Below are positions 29,401-38,007 of a stretch of DNA of 64,000 nt, in pieces. The DNA is from CAVQEK01 sp964596645 (lineage in GTDB: Bacteria; Bacteroidota; Bacteroidia; Cytophagales; Cyclobacteriaceae), in assembly GCA_964596645.1 (NCBI GenBank), contig CAZQVB010000001.1, positions 124,001-188,000 on the forward strand, written 5' to 3'. The position numbers were made by a program, and so were the translations under genes. The first letter of the stretch is position 1, and each line of letters opens with the position of its first letter. Below the pieces are notes generated by a model. It had not been told where the DNA came from. It saw only the letters and a list, made by a program, of their open reading frames with translations, and searched no databases.

Positions 29401-29493
29401 GCTGTAGTAACGCATCTCAAAAGTTTGGGACTGTTGGGCATGGGCCGAAAAAATCAGCATAAAGGCCAACGGAATAAAGCTGAGTCGAATCAT
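26459..29493 (-). CDS. GH2-like glycoside hydrolase with non-canonical acid/base site
   Basis: About 1010 residues, interrupted by the N gap at 26621-26630; the true C terminus (LTNGRNVVELDALKPALPKE ... YFIEYLVE) lies beyond the gap. A signal peptide ends SAHAQQ. An N-terminal extra module of about 270 residues looks laminin-G/concanavalin-like (WRMSFQWRVKP, FAAGEWHQFKIEFDLG). Next come GH2 jelly-roll and Ig-like parts (LDVSRFLRKNDENTLAVKV; VRLLDEDGKVLDDGVETTGI) and a TIM barrel (NGKPYMLNGAQIMGF). The usual HPSI..W(S)xxNE acid/base motif is present as HPSIVIWETANH: His replaces the catalytic Glu. FNFEHEESMAQP may carry the nucleophile. Activity is therefore uncertain. Confidence 0.8.
26621..26630. 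other. Assembly gap (10 N) inside the GH2-like gene
   Basis: Ten Ns of unknown true length. The coding frame before and after both belong to the GH2-like protein. Similar gaps lie at 39007-39016 (sulfatase) and 54863-54872 (patatin protein). Confidence 0.99.
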
Positions 29494-29531
29494 TGTTTGC
29501 TGTCGTATTATCGTTGTAAAAAATTTTATTG

Positions 29532-30674
29532 TTAAGGGGTGCGAGCCTCCACTCTGGCCGTATTGTACAGGGCGATATCACTAAAAATATCGGTCCAGGT
29601 AACGGTATCATGAAAATGCTCTGGCAAGAGCTTTTGCAACAGGCCAAATGTGCCCACCATAGAAAGTGTGCGGTGCGGGTGCAGGCTGCGCCAGTCGGTA
29701 TCTGGTGCATGCCAATACTCCATCACCCGGCTGGCATATTTTTTTACGGCTGCCGCAATGTCGTTTTTGCGATACCCGGGTGCCAGTTGCTGCATATAGT
29801 TCAACGCGTACAGCGCGTCGAGCTCCAGGTAGTGCATCACCTGATTTTTGTCCTTTTCTCTGTTCAGCCAGCGGCCACTGGGGAGCTGCAAAGCGAGCAC
29901 GGAATCGATCACTTTTTCGGGCAGGGGAAAGATTTGCTGATGGTGCTGGTAAATGGGCAAAATGTGTACTGAACCTCCCAAAGGCTGATGCCTGTCGGTA
30001 TAGACAGTGCCCTTGCGCCACCAGCCGGTGGTGGGATCCAGGTTGTGGTTGAGCCACTGGAATACGGTACGCAGCCAGGGTTTTTCGCAATGTGTGCTGA
30101 GGCTGTAGCAATGTATGCCTCCCCAAAACAAGTGGCTGGCGCCCCACTGTTTTTCCCAATTGACCTGCTCCAGCCATGGCCCTACTTCTTCGGGTGTATC
30201 GAAGGGTTCATACAGTTTCACAGGATATTGTTGCCTGCCGCCCAGCACCCCGAGCGCGCCGATGCTCATGCCATTGGCGTGCAGCTCGCTGTGATTATAG
30301 CGCTCGCTATAGCTACCATCGCCAGGCTGTTGATAACTATTGATGTACTCCACCCACGCCATGCGATCGATTTTGCGAAGACTGCCCGTGAGGTTTTCGC
30401 CCATAATATGCCGTGCAATGGCGATGTCGCAAGTGGCGTACATATCGAGTTGATCACTGTCTACTCCAACGCGGTAGGCACCGAAGGATACATCGCGTGC
30501 GTGCAGGCTCTCAAAATGTTCGTTCACTGCTTTGCGCACCTTGGCAAGGTCTAAACGGCCAGGGCCTGCCACTGCAAAGGCCGTGGGTAGAAATGACATA
30601 GCAGCCAGGGCGCCAATGGCTTTCGTTGCTTTGCGTCTGCTGCTGTCTGTGGGGATCATGCTGGGCCGTGTCAT
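29532..30674 (-). CDS. Tat-exported alpha-toroid protein, unassigned
   Basis: 380 residues from ATG 30674, which overlaps the sulfatase stop as ATGA; an ATG 54 bases further upstream lies inside the sulfatase gene. The N terminus has a twin-arginine signal, SSRRKATKAIGALAAMSFLP. The body is helical with repeated aromatic/Gly turns (GDGSYSERYNHSELHANGMS, HLFWGGIHCYSLSTHCEKPW, LDPTTGWWRKGTVY, LQLPSGRWLNREKDKN), a terpenoid-cyclase-like toroid pattern also used by some lyases. I cannot name a family. It shares a tight operon with a sulfatase and a PL22-like propeller upstream and the GH2-like gene 38 bases downstream. Confidence 0.75.
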   Translation of the reverse strand: MTRPSMIPTDSSRRKATKAIGALAAMSFLPTAFAVAGPGRLDLAKVRKAVNEHFESLHARDVSFGAYRVGVDSDQLDMYATCDIAIARHIMGENLTGSLRKIDRMAWVEYINSYQQPGDGSYSERYNHSELHANGMSIGALGVLGGRQQYPVKLYEPFDTPEEVGPWLEQVNWEKQWGASHLFWGGIHCYSLSTHCEKPWLRTVFQWLNHNLDPTTGWWRKGTVYTDRHQPLGGSVHILPIYQHHQQIFPLPEKVIDSVLALQLPSGRWLNREKDKNQVMHYLELDALYALNYMQQLAPGYRKNDIAAAVKKYASRVMEYWHAPDTDWRSLHPHRTLSMVGTFGLLQKLLPEHFHDTVTWTDIFSDIALYNTARVEARTP

Positions 30675-32104
30675 CGTGCGGGTGGTGGTATGGGCAGCGG
30701 AAGGTAATCCTGATTGAGGATCATCCACTCATGCAAACGCGCTTTGAGGTCTTGCTCGAGATCTGCGTATTCTTCTTTGCCACTCAGGTTGTTGAATTCA
30801 TTCGGATCATTTTCCAGGTCATACAGCTCAAACATGGGCCTGGGCTCTGAAAAGAGTACATCAAATTTCTCTTTCAGCTTGCCTTTTTCATGTTTGTCGG
30901 TCAGATCCTTCCAAAAGTCTCTGTTGCCAAAGTCGACGGGATTGTATGGCAGTTGCCATAGTGCGTTGTAGATCAGCTTATATTCCTTATTAAAAACTGC
31001 CCGGCTCAGATCGAAGTAGGCCGTGTGCAACGGCAGCCCCGAACTATGAGGCACACGTGTGGCAAACACATAATCGTTTATTTCCTGCACATCACCTGTT
31101 AACACTGGCAGGTAACTTTTGCCTGTCATCGCCGGGTGCACCGGCACACGACACGCCTCAAGAATGGTTGGGGCCACATCCTGGCCACACACCAAAGCAT
31201 CGGTGGTGCCACCTGCCGGCACAGCGGCGGGCCATCGCACGATCATTGGCACGTGCAGGCCCATCTGGTAGAGTGTACCCTTGCCTCGCAGCAGCGCAGC
31301 ACCATTGTCGCCCATGAATATGACCAGTGTATTTTCATCCAATCCTTTATTTTTCAAGTCTTCCATCACCTGCCCTATCAATTCGTCCAGGTGCATGACC
31401 TCACCTAAGTGGGCGGCCAGGTCTTCGCGCAGCAAGTCTGTGTCGGGCATGTCGGGCGGTACTGATATTTTTTTAGCCTCTGGTGCATAGGCATCGGCGG
31501 TAAAAGGCCGGTGCGGATCGCTGTAGTTCATCCACATAAAAAAAGGCTTCTCTTCGGGAACCTGATCCAGAAACGTGCGAAACTGCTCCCGCACCTGGTC
31601 GTCGGAACCTACGCGCAAATAATCCACCCTTTCCGGAAAGGTGATCATCTGATTTTGCATCAGTGTACGTGCCGTTTCGTCGGGCATACGCGCGCTGCCA
31701 TCGAGGTGATAGTGTCGGCCGCATATGCCTGTGTAATAGCCAGCCTGGCGCAGCAGATCGGCAACGGTCGGTATATCGCGGTTCAGCGGAGCTGAAAAAC
31801 GGCTCATACGAATGTCGACCACATTGCGGCCAGACAGAATGGACGCACGCGATGGCACGCACTGTGATGCCACCGTGTAGGCTTGAGTGAGAAGCACACC
31901 CCCCGTGGCCAGTCTGTCCAGATTGGGCGTTTTGAGATCGGGGTGGCCATACGCGCCGAGGTATGGAAAGCTGTGGTCGTCGGAAAGGATGAGCAACACG
32001 TTGGGTCGTTCTGGCCAGGCTTCGGTACTGCCCCAGGCGACATTTACGGTAACGATGGCCAAAAAGCATATTCGAAAAAAAAGACTGAGCGGGTGCATCA
32101 TCAT
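30671..32104 (-). CDS. S1-family sulfatase, formylglycine Cys type
   Basis: 477 residues with a signal peptide (about 1-25). Sulfatase motifs: NVLLILSDDHSFPYLGAYG (metal site), CVPSRASILSG with the formylglycine Cys at residue 82, ICGRHYHLDG, MNYSDPHRPF and FMGDNGAAL. The C terminus has the PMFELYDLENDPNE block shared by heparan-type N-sulfoglucosamine sulfohydrolases and relatives. By family it hydrolyses a sulfate ester or sulfamate on a glycan; the linkage is unknown. It overlaps both neighbours by four bases (ATGA), giving a rigid propeller-sulfatase-toroid unit. Confidence 0.92.
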   Translation of the reverse strand: MMMHPLSLFFRICFLAIVTVNVAWGSTEAWPERPNVLLILSDDHSFPYLGAYGHPDLKTPNLDRLATGGVLLTQAYTVASQCVPSRASILSGRNVVDIRMSRFSAPLNRDIPTVADLLRQAGYYTGICGRHYHLDGSARMPDETARTLMQNQMITFPERVDYLRVGSDDQVREQFRTFLDQVPEEKPFFMWMNYSDPHRPFTADAYAPEAKKISVPPDMPDTDLLREDLAAHLGEVMHLDELIGQVMEDLKNKGLDENTLVIFMGDNGAALLRGKGTLYQMGLHVPMIVRWPAAVPAGGTTDALVCGQDVAPTILEACRVPVHPAMTGKSYLPVLTGDVQEINDYVFATRVPHSSGLPLHTAYFDLSRAVFNKEYKLIYNALWQLPYNPVDFGNRDFWKDLTDKHEKGKLKEKFDVLFSEPRPMFELYDLENDPNEFNNLSGKEEYADLEQDLKARLHEWMILNQDYLPLPIPPPAR

Positions 32105-33396
32105 CTTACTATGTTTTTAATGTCAATCATGTATATCTGGCGCTTGTCGCCATTGTGGGTAGAGTCGAAGAGTACGGCGGTGCCGTCCTGATTGCAGCGC
32201 GGGTGCAGGTCGCAGCGCCATTCACCCTCAAACTTGTCCGGTTCATGAAACCGACCCAGGATTACCTGCTTACCGGTGGGTATGTGGTAGAGGTAAAGCG
32301 TCTGCTTGCGATCGCCGCGATCGGGATAGGTGTCGTTGAGCAGCCACTCGTTGTTGGTATTGGGCACATAGGTCTGATGCCCATTTTGTGTCATGTCGCC
32401 TTTGCCGATCCACTTTACGTCACGGCTCTGGTCTTTGAAAAGGAAGAAGCCACTTTCGTCGTTGTAGCTCGTCCAGGCCAACACGTGCTGCGGGTCGCGC
32501 CAGATGAAGTGTGAGGTTCTGCCCGACTGATCGAGTTCATAAATGTTGCTGCCATCCATGCCCGCCGTAAACATTCGGGTGGTGTATTTGCCTCTTACGT
32601 ATTTAGCGTTGGCGTCGGGGTCGGCCCTCATTTCGGGTGTAAGCGTGAAGTCGCGGTAGCGATTGAGAAAGATGAATCGCTTGCTGTCGGGGCTCACCAG
32701 CAAGTGGTTGAAGTAGTGCCACTTCTCCTCTATGTTGTTGCCCTGGTGTGGTATTTTCGATATGGTGTCATAAGAAATGATCAGCTCCGAGTAGCCTGTT
32801 TTCAGGTCTACTTTGTAAATCCCTGCATCATCCGGCGCCTTCACATGGTAGTTGGGATCCTGCCCGCCCACGTAGCCATAGCCCACCCGCATATTGTCTA
32901 TGCGGGCAAAGTCGGTACCTACGGCATGGCGGCCGTCGGCAGAAAGCGCATAAATGGCCTTGGGCAAAATCCTCTTTTCCCCGGTTTTTATGTTGTGTAT
33001 GATGCTGACAAAATCATTCTCCAGCCGGGCATTCCAGATCACTTCTTCTCCGGAGCCGGGCAGCCATTGCAGCATACAGCCTTGCTGCCAACTCCAGGCC
33101 GTACTTCTTCCTATTTCAGTCCACTCATTGTTGTTGTGCAGGTCGATGAGGCCTATGCGCACAGGGTCGTCTTTGGTGGGTGATCGAAAAAAAACATCGA
33201 CCTCCATACCCAGGGCATAGCGGCCGGTGGGGTCTACCTCGTATTTGTCGTAGTAGCCATACCAATGCTGATGGGGGCCATCGGTAAGCTGCTGCACCTG
33301 TACATCGGCTGCTGGTTCAAAAAAGCTCATATATGGCAGCACGCCGGCTAAGGCTGCACTTTGGGTGGTCCTTTTTACAAAAGCTCGTCTTTTCAT
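32101..33396 (-). CDS. Tat-exported beta-propeller, oligogalacturonate-lyase (PL22)/TolB-like
   Basis: 431 residues. A twin-arginine-like leader, MKRRAFVKRTTQSAALAG, precedes a seven-bladed propeller. Its opening, VQQLTDGPHQHWYGYYDKYE, followed by DPTGRYALGM, recalls PL22 oligogalacturonate lyases and TolB/DPP-IV-type propellers. Further blades are YALSADGRHAVG, LLVSPDSKRFIFL and WRCDLHPRCNQDGTAVLF; conserved His residues (HQHW, HYFNH, DLHPR) could bind metal or sugar. A lyase role would supply the unsaturated ends used by GH105, but this is inference. Its stop overlaps the sulfatase start by ATGA. Confidence 0.65.
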   Translation of the reverse strand: MKRRAFVKRTTQSAALAGVLPYMSFFEPAADVQVQQLTDGPHQHWYGYYDKYEVDPTGRYALGMEVDVFFRSPTKDDPVRIGLIDLHNNNEWTEIGRSTAWSWQQGCMLQWLPGSGEEVIWNARLENDFVSIIHNIKTGEKRILPKAIYALSADGRHAVGTDFARIDNMRVGYGYVGGQDPNYHVKAPDDAGIYKVDLKTGYSELIISYDTISKIPHQGNNIEEKWHYFNHLLVSPDSKRFIFLNRYRDFTLTPEMRADPDANAKYVRGKYTTRMFTAGMDGSNIYELDQSGRTSHFIWRDPQHVLAWTSYNDESGFFLFKDQSRDVKWIGKGDMTQNGHQTYVPNTNNEWLLNDTYPDRGDRKQTLYLYHIPTGKQVILGRFHEPDKFEGEWRCDLHPRCNQDGTAVLFDSTHNGDKRQIYMIDIKNIVR

Positions 33397-33476
33397 GCGT
33401 AGTGTTTTTTTTATCTCTCAAAAATAAAGACGGGGATTGAGGCCTTTTCCCTATTCTATACGCCCGGATTTTGAAA

Positions 33477-33509
33477 CCGCCCGTCCATGTTTTGAATACG
33501 GACGGGCGG
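33477..33509 (-). terminator. GC-rich hairpin between sialidase and propeller genes
   Basis: CCGCCCGTCC (33477-33486) pairs perfectly with GGACGGGCGG (33500-33509) around a 13-base loop, in the 225-base gap after the sialidase stop. T-runs on both sides are short. It may reduce read-through within the locus. Confidence 0.55.
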
Positions 33510-33621
33510 AGTTACTTTTTCCCATTGTCTATTATTCCCTTCCCCTCAAATATTATATCCTGCCAGGCACTTTGTTACTCATGCCAGAGGCTTTAAAATA
33601 TGGCATTTGTACTTCGGCAGC

Positions 33622-34749
33622 TCATGGCTTCTTCATCCATCTTTTATTCACTGCTACAATGGAAATTTTCTCGCGATACACATCTTTGCCATTCTCAAAC
33701 AGGCACAGAATGTGGCCATCGCGCCGCTGGGCGATGTCGGAATAGCCCGACGGGCCTGCATCGAGCGTAAGCGACCGCGACCATGTCCGGCCTTCATCAT
33801 GCGACACTCGCAGCGTCACATTGCGGCGATACTTGCTATGGCCTACCTGGTCGGTGGCCGGGTTGGAAAAAAGAAATTTTCCCTCATCGGTGCGATAGAT
33901 ACTACCCTGACAGGTAGGGTCTATCAAAGTAGAATCGAGTGTGGGGCTCGTCCAGGTAAGGCCGCCATCGTAGCTGCAGGCTTCTGCCCTGTGGCCAGCG
34001 TTGCGTGCCCGCATATTGATGAGCAATTCGCCGGTGCTGCGCTCCACTACGGTGGCTTCATTCATCAGCGGCACGTCTGCCGATACCAGGCCGCCGGCAC
34101 GCCAGCTTTCACCCGAGTCGTCGGAAAAGATGATGCCGCAGCGCATGCGATCGGCGGGCACATCGCCTTTGTACCGCTCTTCGCGCGTGCTGTTGCAGAC
34201 CCATATTGGCACCACCAACCGGCCATTGCCGGTATGGATGCCATGCCCGGGCCCGGTGGCCACCACCACCACGGGGTAGTCGAATTGCCCAATGACCTGT
34301 GAGATGTCCTGTGGTGTTGACCAATTCAAGCCGTCGTCGTCGCTGTAGGTGTAGTAAATCTCCCGGTATTCCCTGGTGAACAACAGGTGTATTCGGTCAC
34401 TGCCTTCCTGCACTATGGGGCAGGGATTGCCTATGGTGATGTGTGCATCGCCGCCTTCTTCGTATACCACCTGCTGCCTCTGCCAGGTCTTGCCCCCGTC
34501 GTTGCTGCGCTTCAGCAAGAGGTCTATATCGCCCATATCCTCCGAGTCGTTCTTCCTGCCTTCGCAAAAGGCCAACACGGTGCCGCTGTTGGACACCACC
34601 ATGGCCGGTATGCGGTAGGTGCTGTAGCCCTCCTCACCGTTTACAAACACATCGGTGCGAAACAAAAAAGGCTTTTTATGATGCTGAAAGGCGACCAACA
34701 GCAGCACACAGCTAAAGATGATGATACGGACAATTCTTATTGAAGCCAT
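33622..34749 (-). CDS. GH33 exo-sialidase
   Basis: 375 residues with an N-terminal hydrophobic signal (about 6-22). The sialidase RIP motif is YSTYRIPAMV, followed by Asp (DMGDIDLLL). Asp-box repeats (S-x-D-x-G-x-x-W) appear five times: SNDGGKTW, SDDDGLNW, SDDSGESW, SYDGGLTW, SHDEGRTW. The other Arg residues of the carboxylate-binding triad are likely in INMRARN and YRRNV, and the nucleophile Tyr in SGYSDIA. By family it removes terminal sialic acid or a related 2-keto sugar acid (KDN, Kdo). Its ATG directly abuts the stop of the GH2 gene (TAAATG), so the two are coupled. The released acid could feed the Kelch-symporter at 13.1-15.7 kb. Confidence 0.92.
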   Translation of the reverse strand: MASIRIVRIIIFSCVLLLVAFQHHKKPFLFRTDVFVNGEEGYSTYRIPAMVVSNSGTVLAFCEGRKNDSEDMGDIDLLLKRSNDGGKTWQRQQVVYEEGGDAHITIGNPCPIVQEGSDRIHLLFTREYREIYYTYSDDDGLNWSTPQDISQVIGQFDYPVVVVATGPGHGIHTGNGRLVVPIWVCNSTREERYKGDVPADRMRCGIIFSDDSGESWRAGGLVSADVPLMNEATVVERSTGELLINMRARNAGHRAEACSYDGGLTWTSPTLDSTLIDPTCQGSIYRTDEGKFLFSNPATDQVGHSKYRRNVTLRVSHDEGRTWSRSLTLDAGPSGYSDIAQRRDGHILCLFENGKDVYREKISIVAVNKRWMKKP

Positions 34750-37560
34750 TTATCGTTCTATTTTTTTCAGTTCTTCCTGCAGATCTACAGAAGCTCCTCC
34801 GGCAATGATCTTTTGTGCATACTCCGCCTTCATTTTTTCCGCTTTACCGGCAGGAATGTCTGCGTCGTCTATGGCTTTTTCTATCATCCTAAACGTATTG
34901 AACAGACCGGCGAGGAAGTTGAAATCGTCGGCAATGAGCACGCCGTTGGAGTTGTTGACCCGCTTTTGCAGCGTTTCCAGCAGCACTTCAAAGCCTATGG
35001 AGTTGTCGTTGTAGTTGCGGTTGCGCCTGGAGATAAAGCGACGCAAAGCCTGCCTGGTATCCTCTCCGCTGATGTTGTGATTTTCGCGGATGCGCAGCAG
35101 CTCCTCAATCACGACCAACCGATCCTCATATTCTGCGTCCCGCTGCACGGCTGTGCGACCTTCATCATTCAACACCGGCAGCGATAGCCAACCGGCAGGG
35201 TCGTTAGGCGCCACGGCATCTATGGTGATGCTGGCGGCATCCAGGCCGGGCGAGCTGACGGACACAGTAATGCTGCCCGCTGCACTGCCGGCACGCACCA
35301 CGTTGCTCACAGGCACCACGGTATAGCCTGTGCCCCGCATTTCTTCATGCTTCATGATATCCGTTTCGTAGGTATGATAGCCCACCAGACTGCCAGGCCC
35401 TTCTACTGACCATTGCAGCGTGTTGGAAGCATCAAATACCGGCTGGTCATTTTCATCTAAAATATTGGCCGTAACTATGGCCACACCGGATCGGTCGGCG
35501 CTGATGCGCTGGTGACTGGCAGAAAGTACGACTTTGGCTGGTGCACCGGGCATAGCCCAAGAGTGCGTGTACTGCTCACCATTCTTTGTGCCTACCGCTT
35601 TCAGCTCGCCCTCTTCCACAAGCACATCGCTGAAGGTGACGGTGTTGAAGTTTTCTTTAGACGGGCGCTGTACTCCTACAGATACATCATTGACAAAAAG
35701 CTCCACCTGATCGCAGTTGCTGTCGACCACTATGGGTTTGCGCAGCCCTATGTACTGCTGCCGCCAGAAGTGCGGATGGATAAATACAGTAGGATTGTCA
35801 GTGTAGTGAGCTTTGGTGAGCCAGTACAGATACTTTGGCTGCCGGTACATATCCACCCAGCCTTTTGGGTTGATGTGTTTCAATATACAATTCAAATATT
35901 CTCTGTCGGCGCCATGGTCTTCGTATAGCCACGCTACACAGTTGTGCCCGAGGAGGCCACGTACGCTTCCACCTTGCACGCGGGCCATCTCGTGCTGCCA
36001 GGTTTCGGTACTGGAGTGCTGGCCGTTTTCGGGTTGTGCGTTAAAACTGCCCGGGGCATCGTCTTCATCGAACCAGCCACGTACCGTCACACGCAGCAGG
36101 TTTTCCATGTCGAGATTGTTGTGGGTGTGTTGAATGTAGTCGCCGCCTTCTTCGCCCTTGCGCAGATGGATGATGCGGGTGGTATCTTCTTCCCAGGCCC
36201 ATTGGGAGTCGGCCGCATCGCTCGTCTCATTGCCCATGCTCCAGAAGAAAATAGAAGGATGGTTGCGGTCGCGGCGTATCATCTCCCGTACATTTTGCTC
36301 CTGCACTTCTTCGCTAAAATCAATGTTTTTGATGTTTGGCACCTCTTCCACTGTCACTATGCCGAGGCTGTCGGTGAGCTGATAGAGGTATTTGTCGTTG
36401 GGGTAGTGCGTGAGCCTGGTGAAGTTGTGGCCCAGGTTGTGCTTAATGTCGTGCATATCCATGCGGGCTATCCATTTGGGATGCGCATCGCCCAGCCAGG
36501 GATATTCCTGATGTCTGTTTACACCGAGTATGTTCATCTTTTCTCCATTCACATAGAGGTTGTCATTTTCGTAGTCCCAGTGAAAGAAGCGAAAGCCTAG
36601 AGGGCTGACGATACGATCTTGCAGCTGGCCATTGTGGTATAGCTCGCTCACCACCTGGTAGAGGTTGGGATGGTTGGGATGCCAAAGTAAGGGTTGCTCT
36701 ACAGCCACAGGCTCATGTGTGAAAGCAGACAGTTGGCCGGGGGCTATGGTTTGGCCATCGCTCCATGCAGCCACTTCCTTACCTTCCGGATTGGTGATGG
36801 TGGTGCGAAGCTCAGCCTCTACAGTCTCTTCATATTCATTTTTCACGTACGTCTTTACCTGCACTGTGGCCCTGTCGGCACTTACTTGCGGTGTGGTTAC
36901 AAATGTGCCGCCTTCATGCTTGTATGAGCCCTGATAAGGAAAATGTAATGGATTTTTCAGCACGATGCGCACATCGCGATAAATGCCCCCGTATACGTCC
37001 CAATTGCCGGCCGTCATGGGGGCAATGCGGTATTCATCGTTGCGTCGATTGTTTACGGCTACAGCAAGCACATTGTCGCCTTGCCAGTTGATGTGGTCTG
37101 TAAGGTCGAAATAGAAAGAGGTGAAGCCACCTTTGTGGTCGCCAATGAATTGGCCATTTAAGTATACCCTGCTGTATTTCTGCACTCCGTCGAGCTCTAC
37201 AAACACCCGTTTCTCCTGAAGCTGCTCATCGAGTGTGAAGTGTTTGCGGTACCAGCCCCAGCCATACCACCAATAGGCATCGTCCTGCTCCGAGGCATTA
37301 TAAATAAATGGATGCACTTCGCCGGTGGTCTCATAAGTTTGCCAGGTGTGTGGCAGCGCTATGGCCGGCCATAGGCTGTCGGCAGCATCCGGTGCGGCAT
37401 ACGCCTCGTCCAGTTGGCGGGCAGGAAAATAATTGAATGTCCAGTCGGCATTAATGGTTTCCGTGAGCCGGCCATTGGGCGGGTTTACCTTGTGAGACTG
37501 GCAGCCGGATGAAAAAAAAGCAAAGAGACAAAGAACTAAAAAATAAGCACGTAGGGTCAT
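34750..37560 (-). CDS. GH2 family glycosidase (beta-galactosidase/glucuronidase type) lipoprotein
   Basis: 936 residues. A lipoprotein signal ends FFSSGCQ. Domain order: jelly-roll sugar-binding (about 25-215: IALPHTWQ, ELDGVQKYSRVYLNGQ), Ig-like (about 220-320), TIM barrel (GVNRHQEYPWLGDAHP), then DUF4982/Ig-like domains (ADRSGVAIVTANILDENDQP). The acid/base motif is intact: HPSIFFWSMGNE. The nucleophile should be the Glu in TETWQHEMARVQGG. An unusual helical tail of about 135 residues (from about 800, with ELLRIRENHNISGEDTRQAL) follows the Ig-like parts. Substrate unknown; exo-beta-galactosidase or glucuronidase is usual. Translationally linked to the sialidase. Confidence 0.9.
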   Translation of the reverse strand: MTLRAYFLVLCLFAFFSSGCQSHKVNPPNGRLTETINADWTFNYFPARQLDEAYAAPDAADSLWPAIALPHTWQTYETTGEVHPFIYNASEQDDAYWWYGWGWYRKHFTLDEQLQEKRVFVELDGVQKYSRVYLNGQFIGDHKGGFTSFYFDLTDHINWQGDNVLAVAVNNRRNDEYRIAPMTAGNWDVYGGIYRDVRIVLKNPLHFPYQGSYKHEGGTFVTTPQVSADRATVQVKTYVKNEYEETVEAELRTTITNPEGKEVAAWSDGQTIAPGQLSAFTHEPVAVEQPLLWHPNHPNLYQVVSELYHNGQLQDRIVSPLGFRFFHWDYENDNLYVNGEKMNILGVNRHQEYPWLGDAHPKWIARMDMHDIKHNLGHNFTRLTHYPNDKYLYQLTDSLGIVTVEEVPNIKNIDFSEEVQEQNVREMIRRDRNHPSIFFWSMGNETSDAADSQWAWEEDTTRIIHLRKGEEGGDYIQHTHNNLDMENLLRVTVRGWFDEDDAPGSFNAQPENGQHSSTETWQHEMARVQGGSVRGLLGHNCVAWLYEDHGADREYLNCILKHINPKGWVDMYRQPKYLYWLTKAHYTDNPTVFIHPHFWRQQYIGLRKPIVVDSNCDQVELFVNDVSVGVQRPSKENFNTVTFSDVLVEEGELKAVGTKNGEQYTHSWAMPGAPAKVVLSASHQRISADRSGVAIVTANILDENDQPVFDASNTLQWSVEGPGSLVGYHTYETDIMKHEEMRGTGYTVVPVSNVVRAGSAAGSITVSVSSPGLDAASITIDAVAPNDPAGWLSLPVLNDEGRTAVQRDAEYEDRLVVIEELLRIRENHNISGEDTRQALRRFISRRNRNYNDNSIGFEVLLETLQKRVNNSNGVLIADDFNFLAGLFNTFRMIEKAIDDADIPAGKAEKMKAEYAQKIIAGGASVDLQEELKKIER

Positions 37561-37793
37561 GATGGTCTTTTAAATAGCTGATACGATATGATTACCTGTA
37601 AAACGGCCAAAAGCTGTTTGCATTGATTGCTTCATATATATTTCGTGCGGAAGCCAACTCGGGTAAATCCGCTGGTCATTTCGCGTGCTTATGGCCCTTA
37701 CCACTGGTGTGTGTGTATTGCGTGATTTCTCCTCTTTATTGATGATTTTTCAGAACATTTTTTTCTGGTCTGAAGATTTTCTGGCCGGCTATT

Positions 37794-37996
37794 ACCGGTC
37801 TGACTTGTTTGCCTCTACCGGTCTGACTATCGTCCGACCTTGACCAGATTGCCTTTACCGGTCCGACTATCGTCCGATCTTGACTAGCGAGCCTTTGCAG
37901 TCTGACTATCGTCTGACCTTGACCAGATTGCCTTTGCCGGTCTGACTATCGTCCGACCTGGACTCTTTGGCCGGTCTGACTATCGTCTGACCTGGA
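37794..37996. repeat. Tandem array of a 34-40-bp unit with an internal dyad
   Basis: Five good units and one degenerate 5' unit of CCGGTCTGACTATCGTCCGA + CCT, at 37818, 37858, 37897, 37937 and 37971, each followed by TTGACCAGATTGCCTTT-like spacer. The unit can fold (GGTCTGAC with GTCCGACC, loop TATC, one mismatch). A solitary copy lies at 10873. The remainder of the gap 37561-38007 shows no gene. Confidence 0.9.
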
Positions 37997-38007
37997 CTTT
38001 GGCAAGT

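Noticed and set aside
37794..37996. CRISPR array
   Set aside because: Units differ from one another, spacers are short and similar to each other, and no cas genes are present; it is an ordinary tandem repeat.
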